The notes beneath the pieces were generated by a model. The model saw nothing but the letters and a program-made list of their open reading frames with translations. It was not told the origin of the DNA and searched no databases. Of a DNA stretch of 64,000 nucleotides, positions 27,975-35,924 are shown piece after piece. Source of the DNA: Sorangium cellulosum. Lineage in GTDB: Bacteria; Myxococcota_A; Polyangia; Polyangiales; Polyangiaceae. The translations under genes were made by a program, and so were the position numbers. The stretch covers positions 1,488,001 to 1,552,000 of the forward strand of contig NZ_CP012673.1 of the NCBI RefSeq assembly GCF_002950945.1, given 5' to 3'. Within the stretch, counting starts at the first letter, position 1, and each line of letters begins with the position of its first letter.

Positions 27975-29113
27975 GACAGCGGATCCTCGATGTCGAGATC
28001 GGCGTCCGCGCTGGCCTCGAGCTCCTGGCGCTCGCGCCGCTCGCGGACGCGCTCCTGCACGGCGGCCACGAGCACGTCGACGTACGACTCGAAGGGGGGG
28101 CAGCCGATCCCGGCGCCGCCGAGCACGAGGTCCGCGTTCCGGGCGTCGTAGCGCACCGGGGTCATCAGCTGCTCGACGAACGCGCGCGGGCTGCGGACGA
28201 AGCGCTCGATCCCGGGCGTGCGGAGCAGCGCCTTGGCGAGGTTCGACGGGATGTGGCCGCGCGCGGCGCGGCGGCCGCTCGCCCGCGCGATCAGGTCGAA
28301 GACCCGCCGCGCCGACAGCGGGTGCGGGTCGGCCACGTGGAAGGTGCGGCGCGGCGCGAGCCGGTGCAGGCCGATCGCGTGCGCGGCGCGGACCACGAAG
28401 TCGATGGGGACGATGTTGAGCGGCACGTCGCCGCGGCCGGGCATCGGGATCGCCATGTCCGCCGGCGCCGCCATGATGAGCAGCACGAGCAGGTACAGCC
28501 CGTCGAGCCGATCGATCTCCCCGGTCGTGGAGTCGCCCACGACCGTGGTCGGCCGCACGACCGCGACCGGCACGTGGCCCATCGCCCGCCGCACGAGCAC
28601 CTCGGCGCGCATCCTCGTCTCGTCCACCGGGCTCGTGAACGCCTGGCCGGCCTCGAGATCTTCCTCGTACACCGTTCCCGTCCGGTCGCCGGCGACGAAG
28701 GCGCTCGACTGGTGGACGAGGCACTGGAGCGAGCTGCAGGCGCGGGCGAGCTCCAGCACCTCGGCCGTCCCGACGACGTTCAGCGCGTGGGCGGCGCTCC
28801 GGTCCGCGCCCGCGTGGCTCACGTACGCGAGGTGATGGATCCGGTCGACCTCGCCCGCGAGCTGCCGGAACTCGGCGCCCGACAGGCCGAGGTCCATCGC
28901 CGTGACGTCCCCCTCGAGCAGCACGACGCGCTCGCGATCCGGCGCCGGGAGCGCGTCGCGCTCCGCGCTCGCCTGCGCCGACGCCTTCGCGAGCACCACC
29001 GCGTAGACGAGCGTGCGCGGCTCCGACGCGAGGATGTGCTGCAGCATCTTCCGCGCGATGAACGAGGGAAAGCCGGTGATGAGCACCACGCTCTCGTAGC
29101 CGGGGCGAGCCAT
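27971..29113 (-). CDS. Extended SDR / male-sterility-type NAD(P)-binding protein
   Basis: 380 residues from the ATG at 29113 (MARPGYESVVLITG). The Rossmann start is VVLITGFPSFIARKML, and HLAYVSHAGADRSAAHALNVVGTAEVL resembles NAD_binding_4 (thioester/fatty-acyl reductase) proteins. The expected YxxxK is not seen: the position reads VDETRMRAEVLV, with no Tyr and Arg for Lys. It may therefore bind cofactor without classical catalysis or use other residues. It overlaps the SGNH gene by four bases, suggesting a joint role in modifying a lipid or glycan. Divergent from the kinase at 29292. Confidence 0.78.
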   Translation of the reverse strand: MARPGYESVVLITGFPSFIARKMLQHILASEPRTLVYAVVLAKASAQASAERDALPAPDRERVVLLEGDVTAMDLGLSGAEFRQLAGEVDRIHHLAYVSHAGADRSAAHALNVVGTAEVLELARACSSLQCLVHQSSAFVAGDRTGTVYEEDLEAGQAFTSPVDETRMRAEVLVRRAMGHVPVAVVRPTTVVGDSTTGEIDRLDGLYLLVLLIMAAPADMAIPMPGRGDVPLNIVPIDFVVRAAHAIGLHRLAPRRTFHVADPHPLSARRVFDLIARASGRRAARGHIPSNLAKALLRTPGIERFVRSPRAFVEQLMTPVRYDARNADLVLGGAGIGCPPFESYVDVLVAAVQERVRERRERQELEASADADLDIEDPLS

Positions 29114-29275
29114 CGGCCCGGAGCTTAGCGCAGCAGTGCGCCTGCTCCGCAGCTTTCCGCTGACGCCGCCTCGGGCGAGCGCAGGACGCCTCGGGCAGCC
29201 GCTGGCGGGGCGCCGCCGGGGCGCGCGGGCGCGGTCCCGGCCGGGGCTTCCTCTATCGGCGCCCGCGGCCCCACG

Positions 29276-29281
29276 TATAAT
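29276..29281 (+). promoter_or_regulatory. TATAAT -10 element just before a kinase start
   Basis: A perfect TATAAT lies 10 bases before the ATG at 29292. Transcription from it would begin within a few bases of the start codon, giving a nearly leaderless mRNA. No good -35 is visible, so this may be chance or an extended/activated promoter. Confidence 0.4.
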
Positions 29282-29291
29282 CGCCGGGTTG

Positions 29292-32200
29292 ATGCGCCCG
29301 GGAGTCACGGTCGCGGACCGGTTCAGGATCGAGCGCCTGGCGGGGTCGGGCGGGATGGGCTCGGTGTACCGGGCCACGGACCTGACGGACAACAGCCCGG
29401 TCGCGCTGAAGATCCTGCACCGCGGGACGGAGCATCAGGAGAAGCGGCTCGAGCGGGAGGCGCGGATCCTCGCCGACCTGCGCCACCCGGGGATCGTCCG
29501 GTACGTCGCGCACGGCGTCGCCGGGGACCGGACGCGTTACCTCGCGCTCGAGTGGCTCGAGGGCGAGGACCTCGCCGAGCGCGTCGCGCGCGCGCGCCTC
29601 AGCGTGGACGGCGCGGTGACGCTCCTGCGGCGGCTCGCGGGCGCGCTCGGCGCGGCGCACGAGCGGGGGATCGTCCACCGCGACGTCACGCCCGGCAACA
29701 TCTTCCTGCCGGGCGGCGCGCTCGAGGGCGCCAAGATCTGCGATTTCGGCATCGCGCGCGCCGGGCTCTTCGCGTGGGAGGACGGCGCAGGTGTCGTGCG
29801 GAGGTACGAGCGCCCGGGCGCGCGCGGCGGGGTGACGCTCGGGACGCCGGGGTACATGGCGCCGGAGCAGGCGCGCGGCGACGTGCGGGTCGACGCGCGC
29901 GCCGACGTGTTCTCGCTCGGGTGCGTCCTCTGGAGCTGCCTCACCGGCCGGCCGCCCTTCGCCGGCGATCAGGTGATGACGATCCTCGCGAAGGCCGCCC
30001 TGGTGGGGCCGCCCAGGCTGTCGGCGCTGCGGCCCGACGTGCCCGCCGCGCTCGACGACCTCGTCGCCTGGATGCTCGAGAAGGACCCGGAGGGCCGGCC
30101 GAGGGACGGGAACGAGGTCCTCGCGAGCGCGGCCGAGGTCTGCATCGCCGGGGACGAGGCCGGGGATCTCCACGACGGCGCCCCGGCGAGCGCCGCGAGG
30201 CTCGGGCGGGCGCTCGCCGAGAGCGCCGCGGGCGAGCAGCGGCTGCTCAGCGTGGTGCTGATCCACGGCGCGCTCCCGGGCGACGACGCCGCGGGAGCGC
30301 CCGGCCCGGCCGCGGCCGCGGAGCCGCCGGCGCCGGCCCTGGACGGCGCGCCGAGGGCCGCGACGGAGGCCGCGGTCCGGGCGGCGGCCGCGCCCTTCGG
30401 CGGGCGCGTCGAGCGGCTCGCCCCGACGTGGCTCCTCGTCCTGCTCCCCGGCGGCGGGGCCGCCGCCGACGCCGAGCCGCCGCGCTCCGCCGGGGCGCAG
30501 GCGAGGACGGCGACGGACCAGGCCGTCCACGCGGCGCGCTGCGCGCTCGCGCTGCGCTCGCTGCTGCCCGAAGGCGCCTCCGTCGCGCTCGCGACGGGGC
30601 AGGACGTCGAGGCAGGGCGCTGGTCCGCGCGGCAGGTCATCGATCGCGCCGCGGCGCTGATCGGCGCCCGGGCGCGCGCGGGGCCCGCGCGCGCCGCCGG
30701 GCAGGGGGGCCACGGCGTCCTGATCGATGACGCGACGGCCGCCGGCCTGGTCGCGCTCGGCCGCGCCGGGGTGGCGCGGCGGTTCCCGGAGCTCGGCGCC
30801 GGGCGCGACGCCGCCGGGGTGCGGCCCGGCGAGCGCGCGCCGGAGCAGCTCGTGCCCGAGGGGCTCGGGCAAGGGGAGGGCGCCGGGGCGCGGGCGCTCG
30901 CGGAGGGCCGCGCCGCGGTGAGCGCGTTCTCCTTGGAGGAGCTGATCCGGGCGATCGCCTGCGGCGACGCCGAGGGCTCGCCCGAGACGATGCTGGCGAT
31001 GGCCCACGCCCGCCTCGACGACCTGCACCCCGCGGTGCGGCGCATCCTCCGCGCGGCGAGCGTCTTCGGCGAGGCGTTCTGGCGCGGCGGCGTGGCGGCC
31101 CTGCTCGGGGGCGCGCAGCGCGCGCCTGACCTCGACGCGTGGCTGCCGGAGCTCGTCGCGCGCGAGCTCATCGAGCGCCGCGCGGCGAGCCGGTACCCCG
31201 GCGAGGAGGAGTACACGTTCCGGCACGCGCGCCTCCAGGAGGCCGCGTACGCGACGCTCTCCCGGGGCGATCGGCTGCTCGGCCACCGGCTCGCGGGCGC
31301 GTGGCTCGAGCAGGTGGGGGAGCTCGACGCGATCGCGCTGGCGGAGCACTTCGACAACGGCGGAGAGCACGGGCGGGCGATGCGGTGGTTCTTGCGCGGC
31401 GCCGCGCAGGCGCTCGGGCGCGGCGACCTCGCGGCCGCGATCGCGCACGCGGAGCGCGGCGCGCGGCACGGCGATCTCTGCGATCGGCTCGCGGACGCGG
31501 ATCCCGACGAGGAGGGCGGGGCGCCGTCCGACCCGCGGGGGCCGCGCGGCGGCGCGACGCTGGCGGCGCTGCGCCTGGTCCAGGCGGAGGCCCACCGCTG
31601 GCGCGGCGAGCTCGAGCACGCCCAGCGCTGCGCAGCCCAGGCGGCGCGGCGCCTGCCCCGGGGCACGCCGCTCTGGTTCCGCGCCGCCGACGAGCTGATG
31701 ATCGCGAGCGGCCGCCGTGGCGACTACATGCTCACGACCGCGTGGGCGAAGGAGGTCGGGACGTGCGGCGACCCCGCGGAGGACGGCGAGCCCGCCGACG
31801 ACGGCGCGCGGAGCGACGACGGCGCGCCCCGCAGCGAGCCGCGCGCGGCCGTGGCCGTGGCCGACGTCCGCTCGGCGCGCGTGATCGCCCTGTGCTCGGC
31901 GGCGCGCCAGCTCTTTCCCGCGGGGCGCTACGCGGCGGCGGAAGCCCTGGTCGCGAGGGTCCGCGCCCTCGCGGGGGATCTCGCGTCGCTCGCGCCGCGC
32001 GCGGCCGGCGAGGTGCACCGGCTGCTCGGCGCGCGGGCGCGGCACCTCGGCGATCCCGCCGGCGATCTGGCCGGCTACACGGCCGCGGTCGAGGCGTTCG
32101 AGCGCGCCGGGGACGCCCGGGAGGCCTGCACCACCCGCGTCAACCTCGGGGTCGCGCTGCTCAAGCTCGGCGAGCTCGAGCGGGCCGGCGAGGAGCTCTC

Positions 32201-32846
32201 GGCCGCGCTCGCGGCGGCCGACGGCATGGGGCTGCGCACCGTCGCCACACGGAGCCGGCAGCACCTCGGCCTCGTGCTCGCGGCCCGGGGCCAGCTCGAC
32301 GAGGCGCTCGCCCTCACGCGGCAGGTCATCCTGGAGTGCCGCGGGCAGGGCGACCTGCGGCTCGAGGGCGGCACCCGCGTCCACGCCGCCCTCATCGCCC
32401 ACGCCGCCGGGGACTTCGGCGCGGCGGAGTCCGACGCCCGCGACGCCGCGGAGATCCTCCAGGTGATGCCGCCGTCCCGCGCCGGCGCCCTCGCCGCGCT
32501 CGCGCGCGCGCTCACCGCCCAGGGGCGCCCCGACGAGGCGCTCGCTGCGGCGCGCGAGGCCGAGGGCATCCTCGCGCGCCACGGCGGCATCGACGCGTTC
32601 GAGTCGCTGGTCTTCGTCGCCCTGGTCGAGGCGGCGCGCGCGGCCGGGGACGCCGACGGCGCCTGCGCCGCCGCGGCCCGGGCCCGCGATCGGCTCCTCG
32701 CCCGGGCGGCGGCCATCACGGACCCCTCCGTTCGCGAGAGCTTCCTCCACCGCGTCCGCGAGAACGCGATGCTGCTCTCGCTCGCGCGCCTCTGCCTGGG
32801 CGAGTCCGCCGCGGTGACCGCCGCCCGCCGCGCCTCGCGCCCCTGA
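29292..32846 (+). CDS. Ser/Thr kinase - cyclase-like - winged-helix/TPR giant regulator
   Basis: 1184 residues from the ATG at 29292 (MRPGVTVADRFRIERL); the frame extends to 29136, but the kinase domain begins here. Kinase (about 11-283): GSGGMGSVY, VALKIL, HRDVTPGN, DFGIAR, TPGYMAPEQA. Region 316-460 (RLLSVVLIHGA to SVALATG) resembles a degenerate class III nucleotide cyclase. Residues 563-667 match the helical/winged-helix part that normally follows an AAA/STAND ATPase (HPAVRRILRAASVFGEAFW, FRHARLQEAAYATL), but no Walker A or B is visible. TPRs fill 690-1163. The likely role is a signalling hub acting through TPR contacts. Confidence 0.88.
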   Translation: MRPGVTVADRFRIERLAGSGGMGSVYRATDLTDNSPVALKILHRGTEHQEKRLEREARILADLRHPGIVRYVAHGVAGDRTRYLALEWLEGEDLAERVARARLSVDGAVTLLRRLAGALGAAHERGIVHRDVTPGNIFLPGGALEGAKICDFGIARAGLFAWEDGAGVVRRYERPGARGGVTLGTPGYMAPEQARGDVRVDARADVFSLGCVLWSCLTGRPPFAGDQVMTILAKAALVGPPRLSALRPDVPAALDDLVAWMLEKDPEGRPRDGNEVLASAAEVCIAGDEAGDLHDGAPASAARLGRALAESAAGEQRLLSVVLIHGALPGDDAAGAPGPAAAAEPPAPALDGAPRAATEAAVRAAAAPFGGRVERLAPTWLLVLLPGGGAAADAEPPRSAGAQARTATDQAVHAARCALALRSLLPEGASVALATGQDVEAGRWSARQVIDRAAALIGARARAGPARAAGQGGHGVLIDDATAAGLVALGRAGVARRFPELGAGRDAAGVRPGERAPEQLVPEGLGQGEGAGARALAEGRAAVSAFSLEELIRAIACGDAEGSPETMLAMAHARLDDLHPAVRRILRAASVFGEAFWRGGVAALLGGAQRAPDLDAWLPELVARELIERRAASRYPGEEEYTFRHARLQEAAYATLSRGDRLLGHRLAGAWLEQVGELDAIALAEHFDNGGEHGRAMRWFLRGAAQALGRGDLAAAIAHAERGARHGDLCDRLADADPDEEGGAPSDPRGPRGGATLAALRLVQAEAHRWRGELEHAQRCAAQAARRLPRGTPLWFRAADELMIASGRRGDYMLTTAWAKEVGTCGDPAEDGEPADDGARSDDGAPRSEPRAAVAVADVRSARVIALCSAARQLFPAGRYAAAEALVARVRALAGDLASLAPRAAGEVHRLLGARARHLGDPAGDLAGYTAAVEAFERAGDAREACTTRVNLGVALLKLGELERAGEELSAALAAADGMGLRTVATRSRQHLGLVLAARGQLDEALALTRQVILECRGQGDLRLEGGTRVHAALIAHAAGDFGAAESDARDAAEILQVMPPSRAGALAALARALTAQGRPDEALAAAREAEGILARHGGIDAFESLVFVALVEAARAAGDADGACAAAARARDRLLARAAAITDPSVRESFLHRVRENAMLLSLARLCLGESAAVTAARRASRP

Positions 32847-32922
32847 CGCGTCCCGGCCGCGAGCTCGCCGCGGCAGGCCCTGCGCGCCGGCCGCGAGCCC
32901 GCCGCGCCGCGCCGCGTCGCGA

Positions 32923-32946
32923 GCGTCGGCGCGTCGGCGCGTCGGC
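32923..32946. repeat. GCGTCGGC x3 octamer repeat
   Basis: Three perfect tandem copies of an 8-bp unit lie in the 164-bp gap before the lipoprotein at 33011. They are noncoding and probably slippage-derived. No function is evident. Confidence 0.7.
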
Positions 32947-33010
32947 GCGTGCTCCGGGCCAAGGTGCAGGTTCGTGGTCGAGCGTGGCCAGAAGGCGCTA
33001 CCGTTCGGTC

Positions 33011-34804
33011 GTGATCGTACAAGCGACCTCCGCCACGCGCCGCTGCGCCGCCGCGCTCCTGGCCATCGTCCTCGGCCTGAGCGCGGGCTGCTCGGCATGC
33101 AAATCGCCGGACGCGGCGGCCGACGCCGCCGCCGCGAGCCCGGCGCCCGTGCCGGCGCCGGCGGGGCTCATCGCCGAGGCGTTCCTCCCGACGCCCGACG
33201 CCACGTGGGCCAAGGCGCGCGCCCTCGCCGGCGGTCCGGCGGCGCTCCTCCCGAGCAGCGTCGGCGCCCTCGCCGCCTCGCTGCTCGGCCTGCCCATCGC
33301 CGTCGCGTCCGAGATCGACGGCAGCGTGCCAGTGCTCGGCGCGGCCGTGGAGGCCCCGGACCGGCCGCGACCGCGGGCCGCGATCGGCCTCCACGTGAAG
33401 GACGGCGCCCGCTTCGTCGACCAGCTCACGCGGGGCGAAGGGGCGCGCTTCCGCGCGAAGCCCGACGCGGCGACGTCGATCGCGCTGCTCGAGCCGCTGC
33501 AAGCGCCGGCGCCAGGGACGACCCCCGTCGCCCTCGGCGTCCTCGGCAACTACCTGCTCGTCGCCGAGAGCGCGGACGACCTCACCCTCCTGGGGCCGTA
33601 TGTCGCGCGGACGATGCCGCAGGCGGCGGCGCCGAAGGAGGATCTCGCGATCGAGATCCCGCGCGCCGCGATCGAGGGCCCGGTGCTCAAGGCGGCGCGC
33701 AGCGCCTGGGAGAAGGCCCGCGGGGGCGAGGGCGCGCCGCGCGCCTCCGCCGTGCCGCTCGCGCCGATGATCGAGGGCGGGCTCGCGGTGCTCGGCGACC
33801 TCGAGCGGGCGCGGCTCACGCTGGTGCTGGACGACGGCGCGCACCTGCGCGCCTCCGGAACGCCGAAGGCCGGGGGCGGCCCGGCGTCGAAGGCGTCGGC
33901 CGAGCTCGCGGTCGGCGACGTGAAGCCGCTGCTCGATCTGCCCGCGGACACGGTCGCCGGGATCCTGGTCCGCGACCGCGCAGCCTCCCGCGCGGAGGAC
34001 GTCCCCAAGCTCGTCGACGCCGTCGCGGGGCTCGTCGAGGGGGAGCTCTCGCCCGCGGACCGGGAGCGGCTCAGCGCCGCGCTCCGCGCGGCCTCGGACG
34101 CGCGCGGCGACTGGTTCGTCGGCGGGCTGCGCTTCGAGGCGACCGGCCCCACGGCCTACGTGCGCGCCGCCGTCGGCGACCGGGTAAAGCTCGAGGGCGC
34201 CCTCGCCGATCTGCTCGGGAGCGCGGAGCTCGCGCCGATCAAGTCCTCCCTGCAGCGCGAGGGGCTCCGCGTCTCCTCGAGCAAGGCGGAGCTCCCGCAG
34301 CTCGCCGGCGACGTGCGGCGGCTGCGGATCGAGCAGCTCGCCGGCGCCGGCCAGCCCGGCGGCGCGGCGTCCTCGCCGGCGCGCACCGGCCCGGGAGGCG
34401 CAGGTCTCCCCGGCAAGGGCGGCGGGCCGGGCGCGCCGCCGCCGGCGATCGAGCTGCTCTACCTGGTCCGCGACGACGGCCTCTTCGCGTCGGTCGGCAA
34501 CGATCCGGGCGCGGGCCTCCGGAGCGTCGTCGGCGCGCTCCAGGGGGAGACCCTCGGCGGGGTCCCGACCACGAAGGCCGCGCTGGCGCCGCTCGGCTCG
34601 GACATCGCGTTCGCGCTGGTGCTCGAGCCGCTGCGGTTCGTCGCGAGCCGCCTCGGCCAGCCCGGCGGCGGCGACCCGGCGCCCGTGGTGATCGCCGCCG
34701 GCGCGACGCCGGCCGACGGCGGCGCCCCCGCCGCGCTCTGGGCGCGCGCCGACGTCGCCTCCGCCGCGCTCCGGGAGATCATCCGCCTCGGAGGCGGCTT
34801 TTGA
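33011..34804 (+). CDS. Large lipoprotein, function unknown
   Basis: 597 residues from the GTG at 33011 (then IVQATSATRRCAAALLAIVLG); a GTG at 32984 would add nine residues. The lipobox is LSAGC, giving a lipid-anchored protein. The body has repeating alpha/beta segments such as GLHVKDGARFVDQLTRGEG, VALGVLGNYLLVAES and LPADTVAGILVRD, reminiscent of DUF3352-type proteins whose lobes resemble repeated beta-strands. A Gly/Pro-rich loop sits near residues 450-480. No catalytic motif is recognised. The next gene starts inside its stop codon (TTGA), so the two are co-translated. Confidence 0.7.
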   Translation: MIVQATSATRRCAAALLAIVLGLSAGCSACKSPDAAADAAAASPAPVPAPAGLIAEAFLPTPDATWAKARALAGGPAALLPSSVGALAASLLGLPIAVASEIDGSVPVLGAAVEAPDRPRPRAAIGLHVKDGARFVDQLTRGEGARFRAKPDAATSIALLEPLQAPAPGTTPVALGVLGNYLLVAESADDLTLLGPYVARTMPQAAAPKEDLAIEIPRAAIEGPVLKAARSAWEKARGGEGAPRASAVPLAPMIEGGLAVLGDLERARLTLVLDDGAHLRASGTPKAGGGPASKASAELAVGDVKPLLDLPADTVAGILVRDRAASRAEDVPKLVDAVAGLVEGELSPADRERLSAALRAASDARGDWFVGGLRFEATGPTAYVRAAVGDRVKLEGALADLLGSAELAPIKSSLQREGLRVSSSKAELPQLAGDVRRLRIEQLAGAGQPGGAASSPARTGPGGAGLPGKGGGPGAPPPAIELLYLVRDDGLFASVGNDPGAGLRSVVGALQGETLGGVPTTKAALAPLGSDIAFALVLEPLRFVASRLGQPGGGDPAPVVIAAGATPADGGAPAALWARADVASAALREIIRLGGGF

Positions 34805-35844
34805 CGAGCGCGGCGCGCGCGCGGACGCACGCCGGCCGCCGGCGCGCCGCGCTCCTGCTCGCGCTCACCTGCGCGTGCGCGCCGAAGGGGGGCGCCGACT
34901 GGGTCGACGACGGATCGAGCGAGCCGCGGATCGCGCGCGGAGGCGGCGGCTGGCTGCACGTGCCCCCGCCGGACGGCGCCGGTAGCGAGCGAGACCCCAG
35001 CGCGCCGCGCAAGGCGCCCGCCGCGGCGCCGGCGCTCGAGCGCGGCGCGGCGGACGCGGTCGCCGCGGAGGACGGGCCGTCGATCCTCGTCCGCGAGCAC
35101 GGCCGGCCCTCGCGCGCCCCCGATGCCGCGCGCGCCCCCGATGCCGCGCGCGCCCCCGATGCCGCGCGCGCCCCCGATGCCGCGCGCGCCGCGCCGGGGC
35201 TCGCCCCGGGGCTCTTCCGGAACACCTACTACGACTTCCCGACCGAGGGCGACGGGGCGAAGGACGCGACCCTCTACGACGCGGCGTGCGCGCCGCTCGC
35301 GAGCGTCCCGCGCGCGTTCCACGACCAGGTGTGCGTGCAGGGCAGCGGCCGGCTCGCCTCGGGCGACACGGTGAGCTTCGCGCGGCGCGCCTGCGCGTGC
35401 GCCGACGTCTGCCCGCGCACCGGCCAAAAGGTCTGCTTCGAGCGGCTCGATCCGAGGCGGTTCCCGTACGGCCGGGGCGCGACGGGGCGCCCCATCACGC
35501 CGCTGCGAACGGTCGCGGTCGACTCGAGCGTCATCCCGCTCGGCACCTCCCTCTACGTGCCCGAGCTGGCCGGGCTGCCGCTGCCGGGCGGGGGCCGTCA
35601 CGACGGCTGCTTCCTCGCCGAGGATCGCGGCATCAAGGTCGTCGGGCGGCAGATCGACGTCTTCACGGGCGATCCGGCGGTCACCGCGCGCCTGAACGCG
35701 CTCTTCCCCTCGAACCGCGGCGTGCGCCTCTGGCTCAACGACGCGCGCTGCAGCGGCGTCGTCCTCGCCGCCGCCGCGCGCGGGCCAGCCGCCCCGGCCG
35801 GCGGCCTGCCCGGTGAAACGCCGGCGCGGGGCGCGGGACCGTAA
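34801..35844 (+). CDS. 3D-domain (MltA/RlpA-like) lipoprotein
   Basis: 347 residues from a TTG at 34801 overlapping the previous TGA; no other start lies closer to the signal sequence. Lipoprotein signal RRRAALLLALTCAC. Residues about 105-128 are four RAPDAA repeats. The C-terminal domain carries the three conserved Asp that name the 3D fold: VAVDSSVIPLGT, CFLAEDRG and RQIDVFTG, as in the MltA C-terminus and resuscitation-type cell-wall proteins that act on peptidoglycan. Six Cys between about 160 and 300 suggest disulfides. Probably a peptidoglycan-acting lipoprotein working with the product of 33011. Confidence 0.82.
   Translation: MTSAARARTHAGRRRAALLLALTCACAPKGGADWVDDGSSEPRIARGGGGWLHVPPPDGAGSERDPSAPRKAPAAAPALERGAADAVAAEDGPSILVREHGRPSRAPDAARAPDAARAPDAARAPDAARAAPGLAPGLFRNTYYDFPTEGDGAKDATLYDAACAPLASVPRAFHDQVCVQGSGRLASGDTVSFARRACACADVCPRTGQKVCFERLDPRRFPYGRGATGRPITPLRTVAVDSSVIPLGTSLYVPELAGLPLPGGGRHDGCFLAEDRGIKVVGRQIDVFTGDPAVTARLNALFPSNRGVRLWLNDARCSGVVLAAAARGPAAPAGGLPGETPARGAGP
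35113..35184. repeat. 18-bp in-frame repeat x4 (RAPDAA)
   Basis: Four perfect tandem 18-bp units encode RAPDAA in the linker of the 3D-domain lipoprotein. Copy-number change keeps the frame and sets the distance between lipid anchor and catalytic domain. Confidence 0.88.
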
Positions 35845-35924
35845 GGACGACCGCCCCCCTGCGCGAAATCCGGGACCTTTCGGGGGCGTAGAGGTGATAC
35901 GATTTGCCGCCTTCCGGTGGCCTA

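Noticed and set aside
30237..30670. Active nucleotide cyclase in the kinase giant
   Set aside because: Overall order resembles class III cyclases, but the metal-binding Asp and substrate-specifying residues are not visible, so no cyclase activity is claimed.
35113..35184. Possible CRISPR-like or noncoding tandem array
   Set aside because: The 18-bp units are contiguous, without spacers, and translate in frame inside a lipoprotein.
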